Below, piece after piece: positions 36,742-46,452 of a DNA stretch of 64,000 nt. This DNA is from Bacillus timonensis (GTDB lineage Bacteria; Bacillota; Bacilli; Bacillales; Bacillaceae_L): assembly GCF_004799755.1 (NCBI RefSeq), contig NZ_SLUB01000003.1, positions 62,001-126,000 on the forward strand. The letters are read 5' to 3'. The first letter of the stretch is position 1; every line of letters starts with the position of its first letter. The notes below the pieces were generated by a model. That model was not told the DNA's origin. It was given only the letters and a program-made list of their open reading frames with translations, and made no database searches. The translations under genes and the position numbers were made by a program.

Positions 36742-38322
36742 TTAAGCTTTTGCAATTTCCGCTTGTCTAAGCTCAATTCTTCTAATTTTTCCTGATGTTG
36801 TCTTCGGTAAGTCATTTACAAATTCTATTTTTCTTGGATATTTATAAGGTGCTGTCATTTGTTTGACATGGTCCTGTAGCTCTTTTACTAGTTCCTCAGT
36901 GGAAGCAACACCTTCACGTAATACAATGAATGCTTTTACAATATTCCCTCGCACTTCATCAGGACTTGCAACAACTGCACACTCTTTTACAGATGGATGC
37001 TTAACAAGTGCATCTTCAACCTCAAATGGCCCAATGGTATAGCCTGAACTAATGATAATATCATCACCACGCCCTTCAAACCAAAAATAGCCATCTTCGT
37101 CTTTTTTCGCCTTGTCTCCTGTAATGTAGTAATCGCCTCTAAATTGCATGGCTGTTCTTTCAGGGTCCTTGTAATATTCTTTAAAAAGAGCTGGAGTGTC
37201 TACATGGACAGCAATATCGCCCACTTCCCCTAGTGCACAAGGCTTACCAAACTCATCAACAATTTCTACATTATTACCTGGTGTTGGCTTGCCCATAGAA
37301 CCAGGCTTAATTGTCATTCCTTTTAATACACCTACTAGTAATGTATTTTCTGTTTGTCCATACCCATCTCGAACTTCTACGTTAAATTCTCTTTTGAATG
37401 TGTCAATTACTTCCCTGTTTAAAGGTTCACCCGCTGATACAGCACTATGTAGATCCGGCAGTGAGTAATCAGATAGATTTTCTACCTTTGCCATGAGGCG
37501 ATACTCAGTTGGCGTACAACATAAGACATTGATTTTATATGAACTAAGCAATTCCAAATATTTATTTGGATTAAATTTACCGTTATACACAAATCCAGTT
37601 GCACCACTTCCGAGCGTCGAAAGGAATGGACTCCAAATCCATTTTTGCCAACCAGGACCTGCTGTCGCCCATACAGTATCTGATTCACTGATACTTAGCC
37701 AATAGGGTGCTGCTGTTTTTAGATGTGCAAATGCCCACCCATGTGTATGAACGACTCCTTTTGGATTACCAGTTGTCCCAGATGTGTAAGATAAGAAAGC
37801 CATGTCGTCCTTACTTGTTTCTACTGCATGTAGTTGATCAGATTGATTTTTCATATTCTCTTCTAAAGAATCCCATCCATCTACTTTATCCCCCACTACA
37901 AACTTTTGAATATGGTCGATACCTTCAATGGATAAAAATTGGTCACAATATGGGTGATAGCTAATAATCGCCTTAACATCTCCATGAGTAATTCGATATT
38001 GAAGATCTTTCGTACGGAGCATTTCAGAACTCGGGATAACCACTAATCCAGCTTTTAACGCTCCTAAATAAACCATGTATGCTTCGACTAGACGAGGAAC
38101 AATAATTAATACTTTGTCACCTTTCTTAAGGCCTTTGTTCATTAAAGTATTTCCAATTTGATTAACTTTTTTGAAGAGGTCTACGTATGTGATTTCCTTT
38201 TTGGTTCCCTGCTCATCTTCCCATTTTAATGCAAGCTTCTTTGGGTCATTTGCAAATTTTTCAATTTCCTGTACAAGATTATACTTTGCAGGTGCAATTA
38301 AATCTTCTCTTTTCACGATCAT
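36742..38322 (-). CDS. ytcI: acyl-CoA synthetase YtcI
   Basis: AMP-forming acyl-CoA synthetase, 526 residues, medium-chain (AcsM-like) group. The AMP-binding loop is LSYTSGTTGNPKGVVHTH near residue 180, the A5 motif DGYGQTENT, the hinge YFWFEGRGDDIIISSGYTIG near 420, and the catalytic lysine motif LPKTTSGKIRRIELR. The substrate is not fixed by sequence. ATG at 38322 with GGAGGAA upstream. It lies next to sspA as ytcI does in B. subtilis, and resembles acsA further along only in the shared superfamily motifs. Confidence 0.93.
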   Translation of the reverse strand: MIVKREDLIAPAKYNLVQEIEKFANDPKKLALKWEDEQGTKKEITYVDLFKKVNQIGNTLMNKGLKKGDKVLIIVPRLVEAYMVYLGALKAGLVVIPSSEMLRTKDLQYRITHGDVKAIISYHPYCDQFLSIEGIDHIQKFVVGDKVDGWDSLEENMKNQSDQLHAVETSKDDMAFLSYTSGTTGNPKGVVHTHGWAFAHLKTAAPYWLSISESDTVWATAGPGWQKWIWSPFLSTLGSGATGFVYNGKFNPNKYLELLSSYKINVLCCTPTEYRLMAKVENLSDYSLPDLHSAVSAGEPLNREVIDTFKREFNVEVRDGYGQTENTLLVGVLKGMTIKPGSMGKPTPGNNVEIVDEFGKPCALGEVGDIAVHVDTPALFKEYYKDPERTAMQFRGDYYITGDKAKKDEDGYFWFEGRGDDIIISSGYTIGPFEVEDALVKHPSVKECAVVASPDEVRGNIVKAFIVLREGVASTEELVKELQDHVKQMTAPYKYPRKIEFVNDLPKTTSGKIRRIELRQAEIAKA

Positions 38323-38444
38323 TCCTCCTCCACTTTTTTATAGTCTAATTATATATAATATTTCAACCAATTTGGAAGGGGTTTTGTGAAAAAATTATGA
38401 CCAGGTTATAATACTTGATTCCAATTTTGATGAATCAAATAGAA

Positions 38445-38468
38445 AAGGACGGGTATGAGCCCGTCCTT
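38445..38468 (-). terminator. terminator after sspA
   Basis: AAGGACGGG/CCCGTCCTT, 9-bp stem with a 6-base loop. The minus-strand T run is short. Confidence 0.85.
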
Positions 38469-38489
38469 GTAGCCATTTATATATATTTT

Positions 38490-38693
38490 TTAGAAGTTAC
38501 CTCCGCTCATATGTTGTTGAGCGAAAGATACTAAACGCTTAGTGATTTCCCCACCAACAGAACCGTTAGCACGAGAAGTTGTATCAGCACCAAGGTTTAC
38601 ACCAAATTCTGTTGCAATTTCATATTTCATTTGATCAATAGCTTGTTGTGCACCAGCTACTAGAAGTTGATTGCTATTGTTGTTGTTTGCCAT
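38490..38693 (-). CDS. sspA: alpha/beta-type small acid-soluble spore protein
   Basis: 67-residue SASP that coats spore DNA and changes its UV photochemistry, then is cut by GPR protease at germination. [20 protein letters not shown] leads to the GPR site [14 protein letters not shown]. The second conserved block is [29 protein letters not shown] is an ideal ribosome site. A forespore promoter lies upstream. The genomic neighbours ytcI and thiI match B. subtilis sspA. Confidence 0.96.
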   Translation of the reverse strand: MANNNNSNQLLVAGAQQAIDQMKYEIATEFGVNLGADTTSRANGSVGGEITKRLVSFAQQHMSGGNF

Positions 38694-38716
38694 GTGACTT
38701 CACCTCCTTGTGAGTA

Positions 38717-38747
38717 TATAATGTGTAAAATCACATAGCAAAATACA
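38717..38747 (-). promoter_or_regulatory. candidate sigma-G promoter of sspA
   Basis: Minus strand TGTATT (38747-38742), 18-base spacer, CATTATA (38723-38717). The -10 fits CATNMTA fully and the -35 fits TGMATR partly, as expected for a SASP gene. Confidence 0.6.
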
Positions 38748-38780
38748 TTTATACCACTGGTAAATGTTCACAACAAATTG

Positions 38781-39980
38781 TTAGAATAGGTCTTCAATCT
38801 CTTCTTTTTTAGAACCATCTAAAGTAATTATTTCTGTTTCATTCACTGCTTTTTCAATCAAGCTTTCAAAATCAGTATAGCTTTCATAGTGTGTTATTTT
38901 CTCTAGTCTTGGTCTTGTTTTTGGTGCAGCTGGAGTAAAGATCGTACAGCAATCCTCAAATGGACGTATCGAAATATCATGTGTATTGATTTTCTTTGCC
39001 ATATCAATAATATGAAACTTATCAATAGTGACCAGTGGTCGAATAATCGGTGTATTAGTGACATTGTTTATGACATGCATACTTTCTAATGTTTGACTTG
39101 CTACTTGTCCAAGGCTTTCTCCAGTTACAATCGCCAGCGCATTGCGCCTTCTTCTGATTTCATCGGTGATACGAAGCATCATTCGTCTAGTTGAAATCAA
39201 TGTATAGTTTTCCGGAATTTGCCTTTGAATGGTGGTCTGAATTTCAGTAAATGGCACAATATGCAGCTTAATCGTACCTGCAAAATCAGTTAGCTGCTGT
39301 GCAAGGTCAATTACCTTTTGGCGTGCACGTTCACTTGTGTATGGTGGACTATGAAAATGCACTGCTTCAAGTGTTAATCCCCTTTTCATTGCTAGGAAGC
39401 CTGCAACAGGACTATCTAAACCTCCTGAAAGCATGAGCATGGCTTTCCCGCTTGAGCCGACTGGAAGTCCACCTAAGCCTTTCTCATCCTTAAAGGTAAT
39501 GTAAGTTGCTTCCTTACGAACCTCTACACGCATATTGATATCAGGGTTATGCACATCGACACTGATTTCCTGGATATTCTTTAAAATATGTGACCCTAAT
39601 TCATAATTTAACTGATTGGAATCAAGTGGAAAGCTCTTATCTGAACGTCTAGCTGATATTTTGAATGATTTTCCTTTGTGATCTAACTGTTTAAAGGCTG
39701 CTAGAACGCCTTCTTTAATATGTTCCATTTCACTGATAACCTTTAATGCTAAACTAAAGGATTGAATACCAATGATATTTTTGAGGACTTCCACAATTTC
39801 CTCATGGGGTTCTCCATTAAGCTTGATATAAATTCGGTCTCTTGTTTTTTCAAATGTGAGTCCCTGATGTTTTGTCAGTTTTCTTTGTATTTGAGTTGAA
39901 AGTTTATTTATAAACAAATTGCGATTTCGACCTTTTGTTGTGATTTCGCCAAATCGTATTAATATGTGATCATATTCCAT
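38781..39980 (-). CDS. thiI: tRNA 4-thiouridine synthase / thiazole biosynthesis ThiI
   Basis: 399 residues. It adenylates tRNA uridine 8 for thiolation and can serve thiamine thiazole synthesis. N-terminal NFLD/THUMP domains (about 1-165) precede the PP-loop ATPase (MLSGGLDSPVAGF near residue 182). TGESLGQVASQTLESM and RPFEDCCTIFTP are late motifs. As usual in Bacillus there is no C-terminal rhodanese domain, so sulfur comes directly from the upstream cysteine desulfurase. The ATG overlaps the nifZ stop by 11 bases. Confidence 0.96.
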   Translation of the reverse strand: MEYDHILIRFGEITTKGRNRNLFINKLSTQIQRKLTKHQGLTFEKTRDRIYIKLNGEPHEEIVEVLKNIIGIQSFSLALKVISEMEHIKEGVLAAFKQLDHKGKSFKISARRSDKSFPLDSNQLNYELGSHILKNIQEISVDVHNPDINMRVEVRKEATYITFKDEKGLGGLPVGSSGKAMLMLSGGLDSPVAGFLAMKRGLTLEAVHFHSPPYTSERARQKVIDLAQQLTDFAGTIKLHIVPFTEIQTTIQRQIPENYTLISTRRMMLRITDEIRRRRNALAIVTGESLGQVASQTLESMHVINNVTNTPIIRPLVTIDKFHIIDMAKKINTHDISIRPFEDCCTIFTPAAPKTRPRLEKITHYESYTDFESLIEKAVNETEIITLDGSKKEEIEDLF

Positions 39981-41127
39981 TTCTTTCCCCCATTACATTT
40001 TGTAATTTCTGTATTGCAATCTCAATCGCATTTATTAAAATCGGAACTTCTTCCATTTTACTTTCGTGGGATAGACTGATCCGAATTGAGCTATTTGCTT
40101 CAACTTCTGGTACTCCCATAGCAAGCAACGTTTTACTTGGTTCATTTTTTTTCGATGAGCATGCGGAGGTTGTCGACACGTATATTTCCTGCTCCTCCAA
40201 TAAATGTACAAAAACCTCAGGCTTTAACCCATCAATTGAAAAATTTATAATATGTGGAGCACTACTATCCTCGGGTGTATGAATCTTGACTCCATTCATT
40301 TTTAATAAACTTTGGATAATCGCCTTTTTTAGAGCCGTGAGATGATGGATAGCTTCATCTCTTTTCTCCATTGTTAACCTTAATGCCTTGGCAAGAGACA
40401 CTAAGCCGGCTACATTTTCTGTGCCTGCTCTTTTTTGCATTTCTTGATCCCCACCAGAGATTAAGGATTGGATTCGAACACCTTGGCGAACAAAAAGTAC
40501 TCCCGTTCCTTTTAGGCCATTAAACTTATGTCCTGAAATCGTACATAAATCCAGTTTCGCCTTATGAAAATCTAAATAGGTTTTACCTATTCCCTGTACA
40601 TGGTCAACATGATAAATAATCTTCGGATATTTTTCTAAAAGCCGACCTATTTCTTCTATCGGTTGGATTGACCCAACCTCATTATTTACATGAATAATTG
40701 AAACTAAGATTGTATCTTCACGGATTTCATCTTTTAAGCTTTCAATCGATACGACTCCATTTTTATCAACTGGAAGATAGGTTATTTCAAACCCAAGGTC
40801 TGTCAATTGCTTGCAGGCTTCACTTACAGAAGGATGCTCAATTGATGTTGTAATGATATGTTTACCTCGATTTTGATATTGTAAAGCAATCCCCTTGATT
40901 GCAAAATTATTTCCCTCAGACCCACCGGATGTAAAAATAATCTCCTGTGGTTTTACATGTAAGAGGGATGCAATTTGTGTGCGTGACTGACTTAGAAGCT
41001 TTTCAGCTTGCCCACCTATGCCATGTAAAGAAGAAGGATTCCCAAAATAACTAGTTGAAACTTTTACATATGAATCAATGACATCATCAAATGGTTTTGT
41101 TGTTGCACTATTATCTAAGTAGATCAT
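39970..41127 (-). CDS. nifZ: cysteine desulfurase (ThiI partner, NifZ/IscS type)
   Basis: PLP enzyme that takes sulfur from cysteine and hands it to ThiI. 385 residues. IYLDNSATTKP at the start, TSGGSEGNNFAI, VNNEVGSIQP, the PLP lysine in SGHKFNGLKGTG near residue 195, and the active-site cysteine in STTSACSSKK near 318. The open frame starts with a TTG at 41130 three bases from AGGGGA; the ATG at 41127 is six bases away and preferred. Overlap with thiI indicates a dedicated pair. Confidence 0.94.
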   Translation of the reverse strand: MIYLDNSATTKPFDDVIDSYVKVSTSYFGNPSSLHGIGGQAEKLLSQSRTQIASLLHVKPQEIIFTSGGSEGNNFAIKGIALQYQNRGKHIITTSIEHPSVSEACKQLTDLGFEITYLPVDKNGVVSIESLKDEIREDTILVSIIHVNNEVGSIQPIEEIGRLLEKYPKIIYHVDHVQGIGKTYLDFHKAKLDLCTISGHKFNGLKGTGVLFVRQGVRIQSLISGGDQEMQKRAGTENVAGLVSLAKALRLTMEKRDEAIHHLTALKKAIIQSLLKMNGVKIHTPEDSSAPHIINFSIDGLKPEVFVHLLEEQEIYVSTTSACSSKKNEPSKTLLAMGVPEVEANSSIRISLSHESKMEEVPILINAIEIAIQKLQNVMGERNGI

Positions 41128-41186
41128 CAAATTTCCCCTAATAAGCTTATTTGCATCAAAATCATATCATAAAATGGATTGGATGA

Positions 41187-41217
41187 AAAAAGGAAAGGAC
41201 CCCAAGTTTCGAGGTCC
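41187..41217 (-). terminator. terminator after ezrA
   Basis: GGACC (41197-41201) pairs with GGTCC (41213-41217). A long pyrimidine/T run follows on the minus strand. The stem is short but GC-rich. Confidence 0.65.
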
Positions 41218-41222
41218 ATTGT

Positions 41223-42917
41223 TTATTCACGATTGTCATCAAGTAAAACTTCAATCTTCTTCAGTGCTCCCGGATCCACATCCTCAATTGCAGTTGCTGC
41301 TTGCTCTAGTGCAAGTGCATACTCAAAATTCCTAAAGGAGTTTTCAGCTTCTAGTAAACTTACTGCAATTTTCGGATTTCGGCTACGATATCGGTTGCCA
41401 TATTGAATGACTTTTTCTGCAAGATATACTTGCTCAATCATTTCTTCTGTATTTTTATATGTCTGTGAAATTAAATCAAGGGCAATTTGCAAGGCTTGAT
41501 TGACCGTATTCATATTTAGTGGCTTTTCCTCAAGCGTTGACATGACTTGTGTTAAAGATAATTTTGCTTCCGACATAAGTTCCGAATATTTAACAGGCAG
41601 ACCTGGTATATTACTTTTTGAAATAAGACGTTTTGCATCCGCAAGCTGCTTCTTCATTTCCAAGATTTGTTCCCGTGCATGCAGTTCATCTTTGCGAAGA
41701 GTTTTCAGCATTTCAGAGTATTGTAAATGCTCTTGCTTTACATCTTGGATTTTCCCGTAAATTTCTTCAAGTTCATTTCTAATTAAAGAATAGGCAATTT
41801 GGTCCTCCTCAAGCTTTGCTTGAATCGAAACATATTGTTTTACAAGTAGTTTGATTTGTTTCACGATATTACGGTGGCGCTCAAGATCTTGGTCATTCAC
41901 ATGATAGCTTTGCTGCACAAATGATGTTTCTTCCTCTGTGATTTTACTACCTTCAATTAAGTCTTCAAGATCCTGTTCGATTTTTTCAACCTCGTTTTTA
42001 ACAAACTGATTTGCCTTTACTTCCGCTTCTAGTAAATCATAGATGGTATCAAGTGATTCTCGTGTTTCATCCAACCCTTTTTTCGCTTCTTCAAGCTTTA
42101 GCTCTTCAATTAAAACAATATATTGAGTTAATTGCTCCTTCATTCTCTCGACTTCTTTTTCAATTTGATGATGTTCAAGAGAATAACCTTCCTGTTCCAT
42201 CTGGTTATATCCTTCTGCAACTTCATTTAATTGGTTCGGGAGCGCGGTTTCACTTTCATGCAGCAAATGAGGGATGTCGTCCATCTGCTGTTTTGTTACA
42301 GCAAGAGCATCCTTAATGAGAAGTACGATTTCTCTTGCTTCGAAATAGTTCCCATTAGTGGTAGCTTCTTCATATTCCTTAAATTTCCCATAAATACCCT
42401 CTAGTTTTGTTTCAAGTTGTTTTTCCGCACAACCAAAGGTATGTCGATGCGCAAGTAAAATTTTCTTTATCTCACGATATAATTGATTTAATTCATCAAC
42501 CTCTACGCGATTTTTTTCTTCACTGCCAACTAAATCCTTAAGTTCTTCTAAAATCACTGCAATGTGGCTTTCAGCATCGTTTAAAATGGCTTCGATTTGA
42601 GAAAGTACTCGTTTCGCTTTCCCAAATCGATATTTATCTGCAAGATCTTCTGCATCAAATAATAATTCTTCTACATCGGGAAGTCCAACTGTGACGATCT
42701 CATCCCACTGTTTTCGCCAGCGTTCAAATAATTCCTCAGTTTGACCTGTCATATTGAGATCTTTTACCTTTGCAATTTCATCGGTAACGGGTCGATTCAT
42801 CATATCTATCTTCCAGGCTTCTAACCTATCTACATCTTTATATATCTTTTTTCTTGAATAAAATCCAAAAATAGCAACTACACTTATTACTACGATTATG
42901 CCGATTATGATTTCCAT
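41223..42917 (-). CDS. ezrA: septation ring formation regulator EzrA
   Basis: 564-residue division protein that restrains FtsZ-ring assembly at the poles and links the divisome to PBP1. One N-terminal membrane helix (EIIIGIIVVISVVAIFGFYS) precedes RKKIYKDVDRLEAWK. Long spectrin-like coiled coils follow. The conserved patches are MTGQTEELFERWRKQWDEIV and, near the C-terminus, IQYGNRYRSRNP. The frame opens at 42941; the ATG at 42917 has GGAGG seven bases upstream and gives MEIIIG. Confidence 0.96.
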   Translation of the reverse strand: MEIIIGIIVVISVVAIFGFYSRKKIYKDVDRLEAWKIDMMNRPVTDEIAKVKDLNMTGQTEELFERWRKQWDEIVTVGLPDVEELLFDAEDLADKYRFGKAKRVLSQIEAILNDAESHIAVILEELKDLVGSEEKNRVEVDELNQLYREIKKILLAHRHTFGCAEKQLETKLEGIYGKFKEYEEATTNGNYFEAREIVLLIKDALAVTKQQMDDIPHLLHESETALPNQLNEVAEGYNQMEQEGYSLEHHQIEKEVERMKEQLTQYIVLIEELKLEEAKKGLDETRESLDTIYDLLEAEVKANQFVKNEVEKIEQDLEDLIEGSKITEEETSFVQQSYHVNDQDLERHRNIVKQIKLLVKQYVSIQAKLEEDQIAYSLIRNELEEIYGKIQDVKQEHLQYSEMLKTLRKDELHAREQILEMKKQLADAKRLISKSNIPGLPVKYSELMSEAKLSLTQVMSTLEEKPLNMNTVNQALQIALDLISQTYKNTEEMIEQVYLAEKVIQYGNRYRSRNPKIAVSLLEAENSFRNFEYALALEQAATAIEDVDPGALKKIEVLLDDNRE

Positions 42918-43090
42918 AATTTGGCCTCCTTGCTCCCACAATCAATCTATTCTAAACATTTATGTATTTTTTATATAAATTTCTATTGAAATGTTTTTAT
43001 AATGTATTTATGATACCATGTAAACGACAATTTTTGACTAAAACTTTTAAAGTTTTTTACAAATTTTATAAAAAAATGAGGGATTTGTCG

Positions 43091-43912
43091 ATGAAAGCAG
43101 ATGGTCATGTCCATACACCCTTTTGTCCACATGGTACAAAGGATGCATTTGAGGATTATATTGCACAGGCAAGGCAATTAGGATTTGATGAAATTTCGTT
43201 CACTGAGCACGCACCACTTCCCACACGATTTGTTGATCCCACGCCCCAAATGGACAGTGGAATGGATCCAAATAAATTAGAAAATTATTTTACCGTTTTA
43301 ACTGAGCTTCAAAAAAGATTTGCATCCGAGATTAAAATTAATATCGGGTTGGAGGTCGACTTTATTGAGGGATATGAAGTGGATACAAAAGCCTTTTTAA
43401 ATGAGTATGGTCGCTACTTGAATGATAGTATTCTATCTGTTCACTTCCTAAAAAGAGAAAATCAATACTATTGTCTTGATTACAGCCCTGATGTGTTTGA
43501 AACGATGGTACGGGACTTTTCATCAGTAGAGGCCGTTTATGAAGCTTACTTTCATACATTATTAAATTCAGTTACATCAGACCTGGGTCCATATAAACCA
43601 AAAAGAATAGGTCATATGACGCTTGTTCATAAGTTTCAAAAAAAATTTCCTGCATCCAAAAGTTTCACCGATAGAACAAACACGATTCTAGATATGATAG
43701 CTGAACAAGGGCTATCTTTGGACTATAATGGCGCTGGTATTAATAAACCTCTTTGTCGGGAGGTTTATCCTTACGAACAAATTATTAAAGAAGCCATAAA
43801 ACGAAAAATCCCTCTTGTCTATGGTTCCGATGCCCACAGCAGGAAGGATTTAAATCAAGGGTTTAATGATTTATATAAAGGTGCTGTTCTCGTTTCGCCG
43901 ACTACATATTGA
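43091..43912 (+). CDS. hisJ: histidinol-phosphatase (PHP family)
   Basis: Penultimate histidine synthesis step, histidinol phosphate to histidinol. 273 residues with PHP metal motifs: DGHVHTPFCPHG at the start, EISFTEHAPLP, GLEVDFIEG, SILSVHFLKR, RIGHMTLV and VYGSDAHSRKD. The open frame extends upstream to 42962 with an unlikely low-complexity leader. The ATG at 43091 has GAGGGA seven bases upstream and begins MKADGHVHTP. Its 3' end overlaps that of refZ by 11 bases in convergent orientation. Confidence 0.94.
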   Translation: MKADGHVHTPFCPHGTKDAFEDYIAQARQLGFDEISFTEHAPLPTRFVDPTPQMDSGMDPNKLENYFTVLTELQKRFASEIKINIGLEVDFIEGYEVDTKAFLNEYGRYLNDSILSVHFLKRENQYYCLDYSPDVFETMVRDFSSVEAVYEAYFHTLLNSVTSDLGPYKPKRIGHMTLVHKFQKKFPASKSFTDRTNTILDMIAEQGLSLDYNGAGINKPLCREVYPYEQIIKEAIKRKIPLVYGSDAHSRKDLNQGFNDLYKGAVLVSPTTY

Positions 43913-44552
43913 CAGGGAATGGGGTTACATTATTCTTTACCGATTGTGGATGTTTACAAATAGTCGTGTTGACCCATTTTTCGATTTCATGGCAATATTG
44001 CTCATTCACATACAGTTCATAAGGCATTAAATGAAGAACCTCTGACATATATTGAGGATATAAATATGGCATTGATAACATACCCTTTAACTGCATAATG
44101 GCATACGGAATTGGTATAAGGGCAAATTCCTGTTGCTTCATCCCGGTTTCAAAAATGGTTTGAAAATAGTATTTTTCCCTTGCCATATAGGTGGTCATGA
44201 TTTCACGAATCAATGTGGTATCAAAGGAAATTTCCCTTTGGACAAATCGCGATAGCTGTCGATTTTCCTTTTGGTATTCCATAATGCCTCTGATCGCAAG
44301 CAATAAACATTCTCTGGCCGTTTTATTATCCAATTCAATATAGGCAAGTTCAACAAATCTCAAATATCCTTCTAAATAAGAGGAAACAAGATGTTCAAGT
44401 AAACCTTCTTTATTCCCAAAATAATAGGAGATATTGGCAACATTACAATTTGCTTTTCTAGCGATTTCACGAACTGTTGTGCCATCAAAGCCTTTTGTAT
44501 TAAATAAAAAAACAGATGAATCTATAATTTTGTCTTTCATACTTTTTTTCAT
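43902..44552 (-). CDS. refZ: TetR-family regulator RefZ (YttP)
   Basis: 216-residue TetR-type DNA-binding protein. The helix-turn-helix reads TTVREIARKANCNVANISYYFGNKEGLLEHL (residues about 25-55), followed by an all-helical regulatory domain. Its place between hisJ and the GAF reductase gene, beside ezrA, identifies it as YttP/RefZ, which in B. subtilis binds oriC-proximal motifs and shifts FtsZ assembly during sporulation. ATG with GAGGTGGG six bases upstream. No RefZ motif could be confidently read nearby. Confidence 0.88.
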   Translation of the reverse strand: MKKSMKDKIIDSSVFLFNTKGFDGTTVREIARKANCNVANISYYFGNKEGLLEHLVSSYLEGYLRFVELAYIELDNKTARECLLLAIRGIMEYQKENRQLSRFVQREISFDTTLIREIMTTYMAREKYYFQTIFETGMKQQEFALIPIPYAIMQLKGMLSMPYLYPQYMSEVLHLMPYELYVNEQYCHEIEKWVNTTICKHPQSVKNNVTPFPVNM

Positions 44553-44695
44553 AACGAACCCACCTCACCCTTAATATTGTATAGATTTCGCTATGCCACG
44601 GTAGATTCCTTTAAGATTTTATCGACAAGTCACGCACGATACGTTATGATTTGATATTATTTATGTAGGATTAACTCAAATGGAGGGGAAGAAAC

Positions 44696-45175
44696 ATGTT
44701 TCATGTCGAACAATATAAAGGCAAGAAAGCCGAAGACTATAAACTCGTAACAAAACAACTTAAAGCTCTACTAGAAGATGAGCAAGACCAAATCGCAAAC
44801 TTAGCCAATGCCTCAGCATTGCTTAACCAATTTTTAGACACTATTAATTGGGTTGGTTTTTATGTAAAAAAAGGAAATGAGCTTATTCTTGGACCTTTCC
44901 AAGGGTTACCTGCTTGTGTACGAATTCCGATGGGACGTGGCGTTTGTGGTACTGCCGCACAAAATCAAAAAACTGAAAGAGTTGCAGACGTTCATCTTTT
45001 CCCAGGACATATCGCCTGTGACAGTGCATCCCAATCAGAAATCGTTGTTCCAATTATGAAAAATGGTGAAGTGTTTGGTGTGTTGGATATCGACAGTCCT
45101 ATCAAGGAACGCTTTGATGAAGTGGACCAGCAATGTTTAGAAGAATTTGTGAAAGTCTTGGAAAAACATATATAA
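44696..45175 (+). CDS. ytsP: free methionine-(R)-sulfoxide reductase, GAF family (YtsP)
   Basis: 159-residue single GAF domain with the cysteines of free-methionine-R-sulfoxide reductases: GLPACVRIPMGRGVCGTAA (about 77-95) and FPGHIACDSASQSEIVVP (about 100-117). NWVGFYV and VLDIDSP are also typical. It would reduce free Met-R-SO with thioredoxin. ATG with GGAGGGG upstream. The neighbouring gene is a methionine gamma-lyase read convergently, so both deal with free methionine. Confidence 0.92.
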   Translation: MFHVEQYKGKKAEDYKLVTKQLKALLEDEQDQIANLANASALLNQFLDTINWVGFYVKKGNELILGPFQGLPACVRIPMGRGVCGTAAQNQKTERVADVHLFPGHIACDSASQSEIVVPIMKNGEVFGVLDIDSPIKERFDEVDQQCLEEFVKVLEKHI

Positions 45176-45180
45176 AAAAT

Positions 45181-45209
45181 AAAACCAGTGGGGTCCCCAC
45201 TGGTTTTTT
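45181..45209. terminator. bidirectional terminator, ytsP / megL
   Basis: AAAACCAGTGGG and CCCACTGGTTTT form a 12-bp palindrome with loop GTC, followed by T on the plus side; A run on the other. Confidence 0.92.
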
Positions 45210-45210
45210 G

Positions 45211-46386
45211 TTACCCATTTAACGCTTGTTTTAAATCTTCCCAAATGTCCTCCCATGCTTCTAGTCCAACCGAAAGACGAATTAAATGATCGGTAATTCC
45301 CATTTTCAACCGTGCTTCTTCCGGAACAACTGCGTGTGTCATAGTGGCTGGGTGTTGGATAAGGGTTTCAGTATCTCCAAGACTCACTGCTATTTTAATT
45401 AATTTGACACGGTTTAAAATATTTTGCGCATCCTTCTTTGTACCCTTAATGGTAAAGGAAATTAACCCTCCAGGCCGACGCATTTGTTTTTTCATAATCT
45501 CATAGGCAGGACTTTCTGGATCTCCTGGGTAAAAAATCCGCTCCACATTTTTATGTTCTTTTAGTAAAGATGCAATTTTTTCTGTATTGTCACAATGGCG
45601 GTCCATTCGTACCGGTAAGGTCTTTAATCCGCGGAGTAAAAGCCAAGCATCGAACGGAGACATAATCCCACCTATATCCTTTTTCGTTGTCATCGCAACG
45701 TGTTGGATAAAATCCTTCTTCCCGATGACAAGTCCTGCGATCACATCACCATGTCCTCCGATATACTTTGTCGCACTGTGAACAACAATATCACAGCCTA
45801 ATTTTATCGGCTGTTGCAAATATGGCGAACAGAAGGTATTATCAACGACAACTGGAATATGATGTCGTTTAGCGATTGTAACCACTTTTTGTAAATCAAT
45901 AAGCTTCATGGTTGGATTAATGGGTGTCTCGATGTAGATTAATTTTGTATGTGGAGTTATTTTTGAAAGTATTTCTTCCTCATCGTCCATATCGCTAAAA
46001 TCATGATTGATATTATACTTCTCCTCCATCATTTGAAGAAGACCAAACGTGCACCCGTATAGCCCTTGTGAACAAAGAATATGATCACCAGATTTTGTTA
46101 GGGCAAGCAATACAGCAGAGACCGCAGCCATCCCTGATCCAAATGAAAGTCCTGCTTCTCCACCTTCGAGGATTGCAATTCTTTCTTCTAAAAGCTTTAC
46201 TGTCGGATTGCCTAAACGTGAATATATATATCCCTCTTCTATACCTGCAAAACGAGCTTCTCCTTGTTCTGCCGACTCAAAAGTAAAGGTTGACGTTTGG
46301 TAAAGCGGTGGTGCTAAGCTCCCATTTGGGGATACTGCCCCGCCTCCATGTATCGCTAATGTATCAAAAGATTTACTTTCACTCAT
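45211..46386 (-). CDS. megL: methionine gamma-lyase / Cys-Met metabolism PLP enzyme
   Basis: 391 residues of the cystathionine gamma-synthase-like family. YSRLGNPTVKLLEERIA and SFGSGMAAVSAVLLAL are early, and the PLP lysine is in HSATKYIGGHGDVIAG near residue 205. The active-site cysteine after YG (QGLYGCTFGLL near 115) is the residue that marks methionine gamma-lyases, so cleavage of methionine to methanethiol, 2-oxobutyrate and ammonia is the likely reaction. A cystathionine lyase role cannot be excluded. A good cre site overlaps the promoter, implying carbon catabolite repression. Confidence 0.85.
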   Translation of the reverse strand: MSESKSFDTLAIHGGGAVSPNGSLAPPLYQTSTFTFESAEQGEARFAGIEEGYIYSRLGNPTVKLLEERIAILEGGEAGLSFGSGMAAVSAVLLALTKSGDHILCSQGLYGCTFGLLQMMEEKYNINHDFSDMDDEEEILSKITPHTKLIYIETPINPTMKLIDLQKVVTIAKRHHIPVVVDNTFCSPYLQQPIKLGCDIVVHSATKYIGGHGDVIAGLVIGKKDFIQHVAMTTKKDIGGIMSPFDAWLLLRGLKTLPVRMDRHCDNTEKIASLLKEHKNVERIFYPGDPESPAYEIMKKQMRRPGGLISFTIKGTKKDAQNILNRVKLIKIAVSLGDTETLIQHPATMTHAVVPEEARLKMGITDHLIRLSVGLEAWEDIWEDLKQALNG

Positions 46387-46423
46387 GCTCCCTTCTCCCC
46401 CTTAAGCCTTCAATTCTATCATT

Positions 46424-46452
46424 AGCATATGACAAGTATGCTTGTTTTGAAA
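46424..46452 (-). promoter_or_regulatory. candidate megL promoter
   Basis: Minus strand TTTCAA (46452-46447), 17-base spacer, TATGCT (46429-46424). The cre site overlaps the -35. Confidence 0.45.

Noticed and set aside
36742-38322. Second acetyl-CoA synthetase paralogue
   Set aside because: Motif spacing, length and the ytcI-sspA neighbourhood fit a medium-chain acyl-CoA synthetase better than AcsA.
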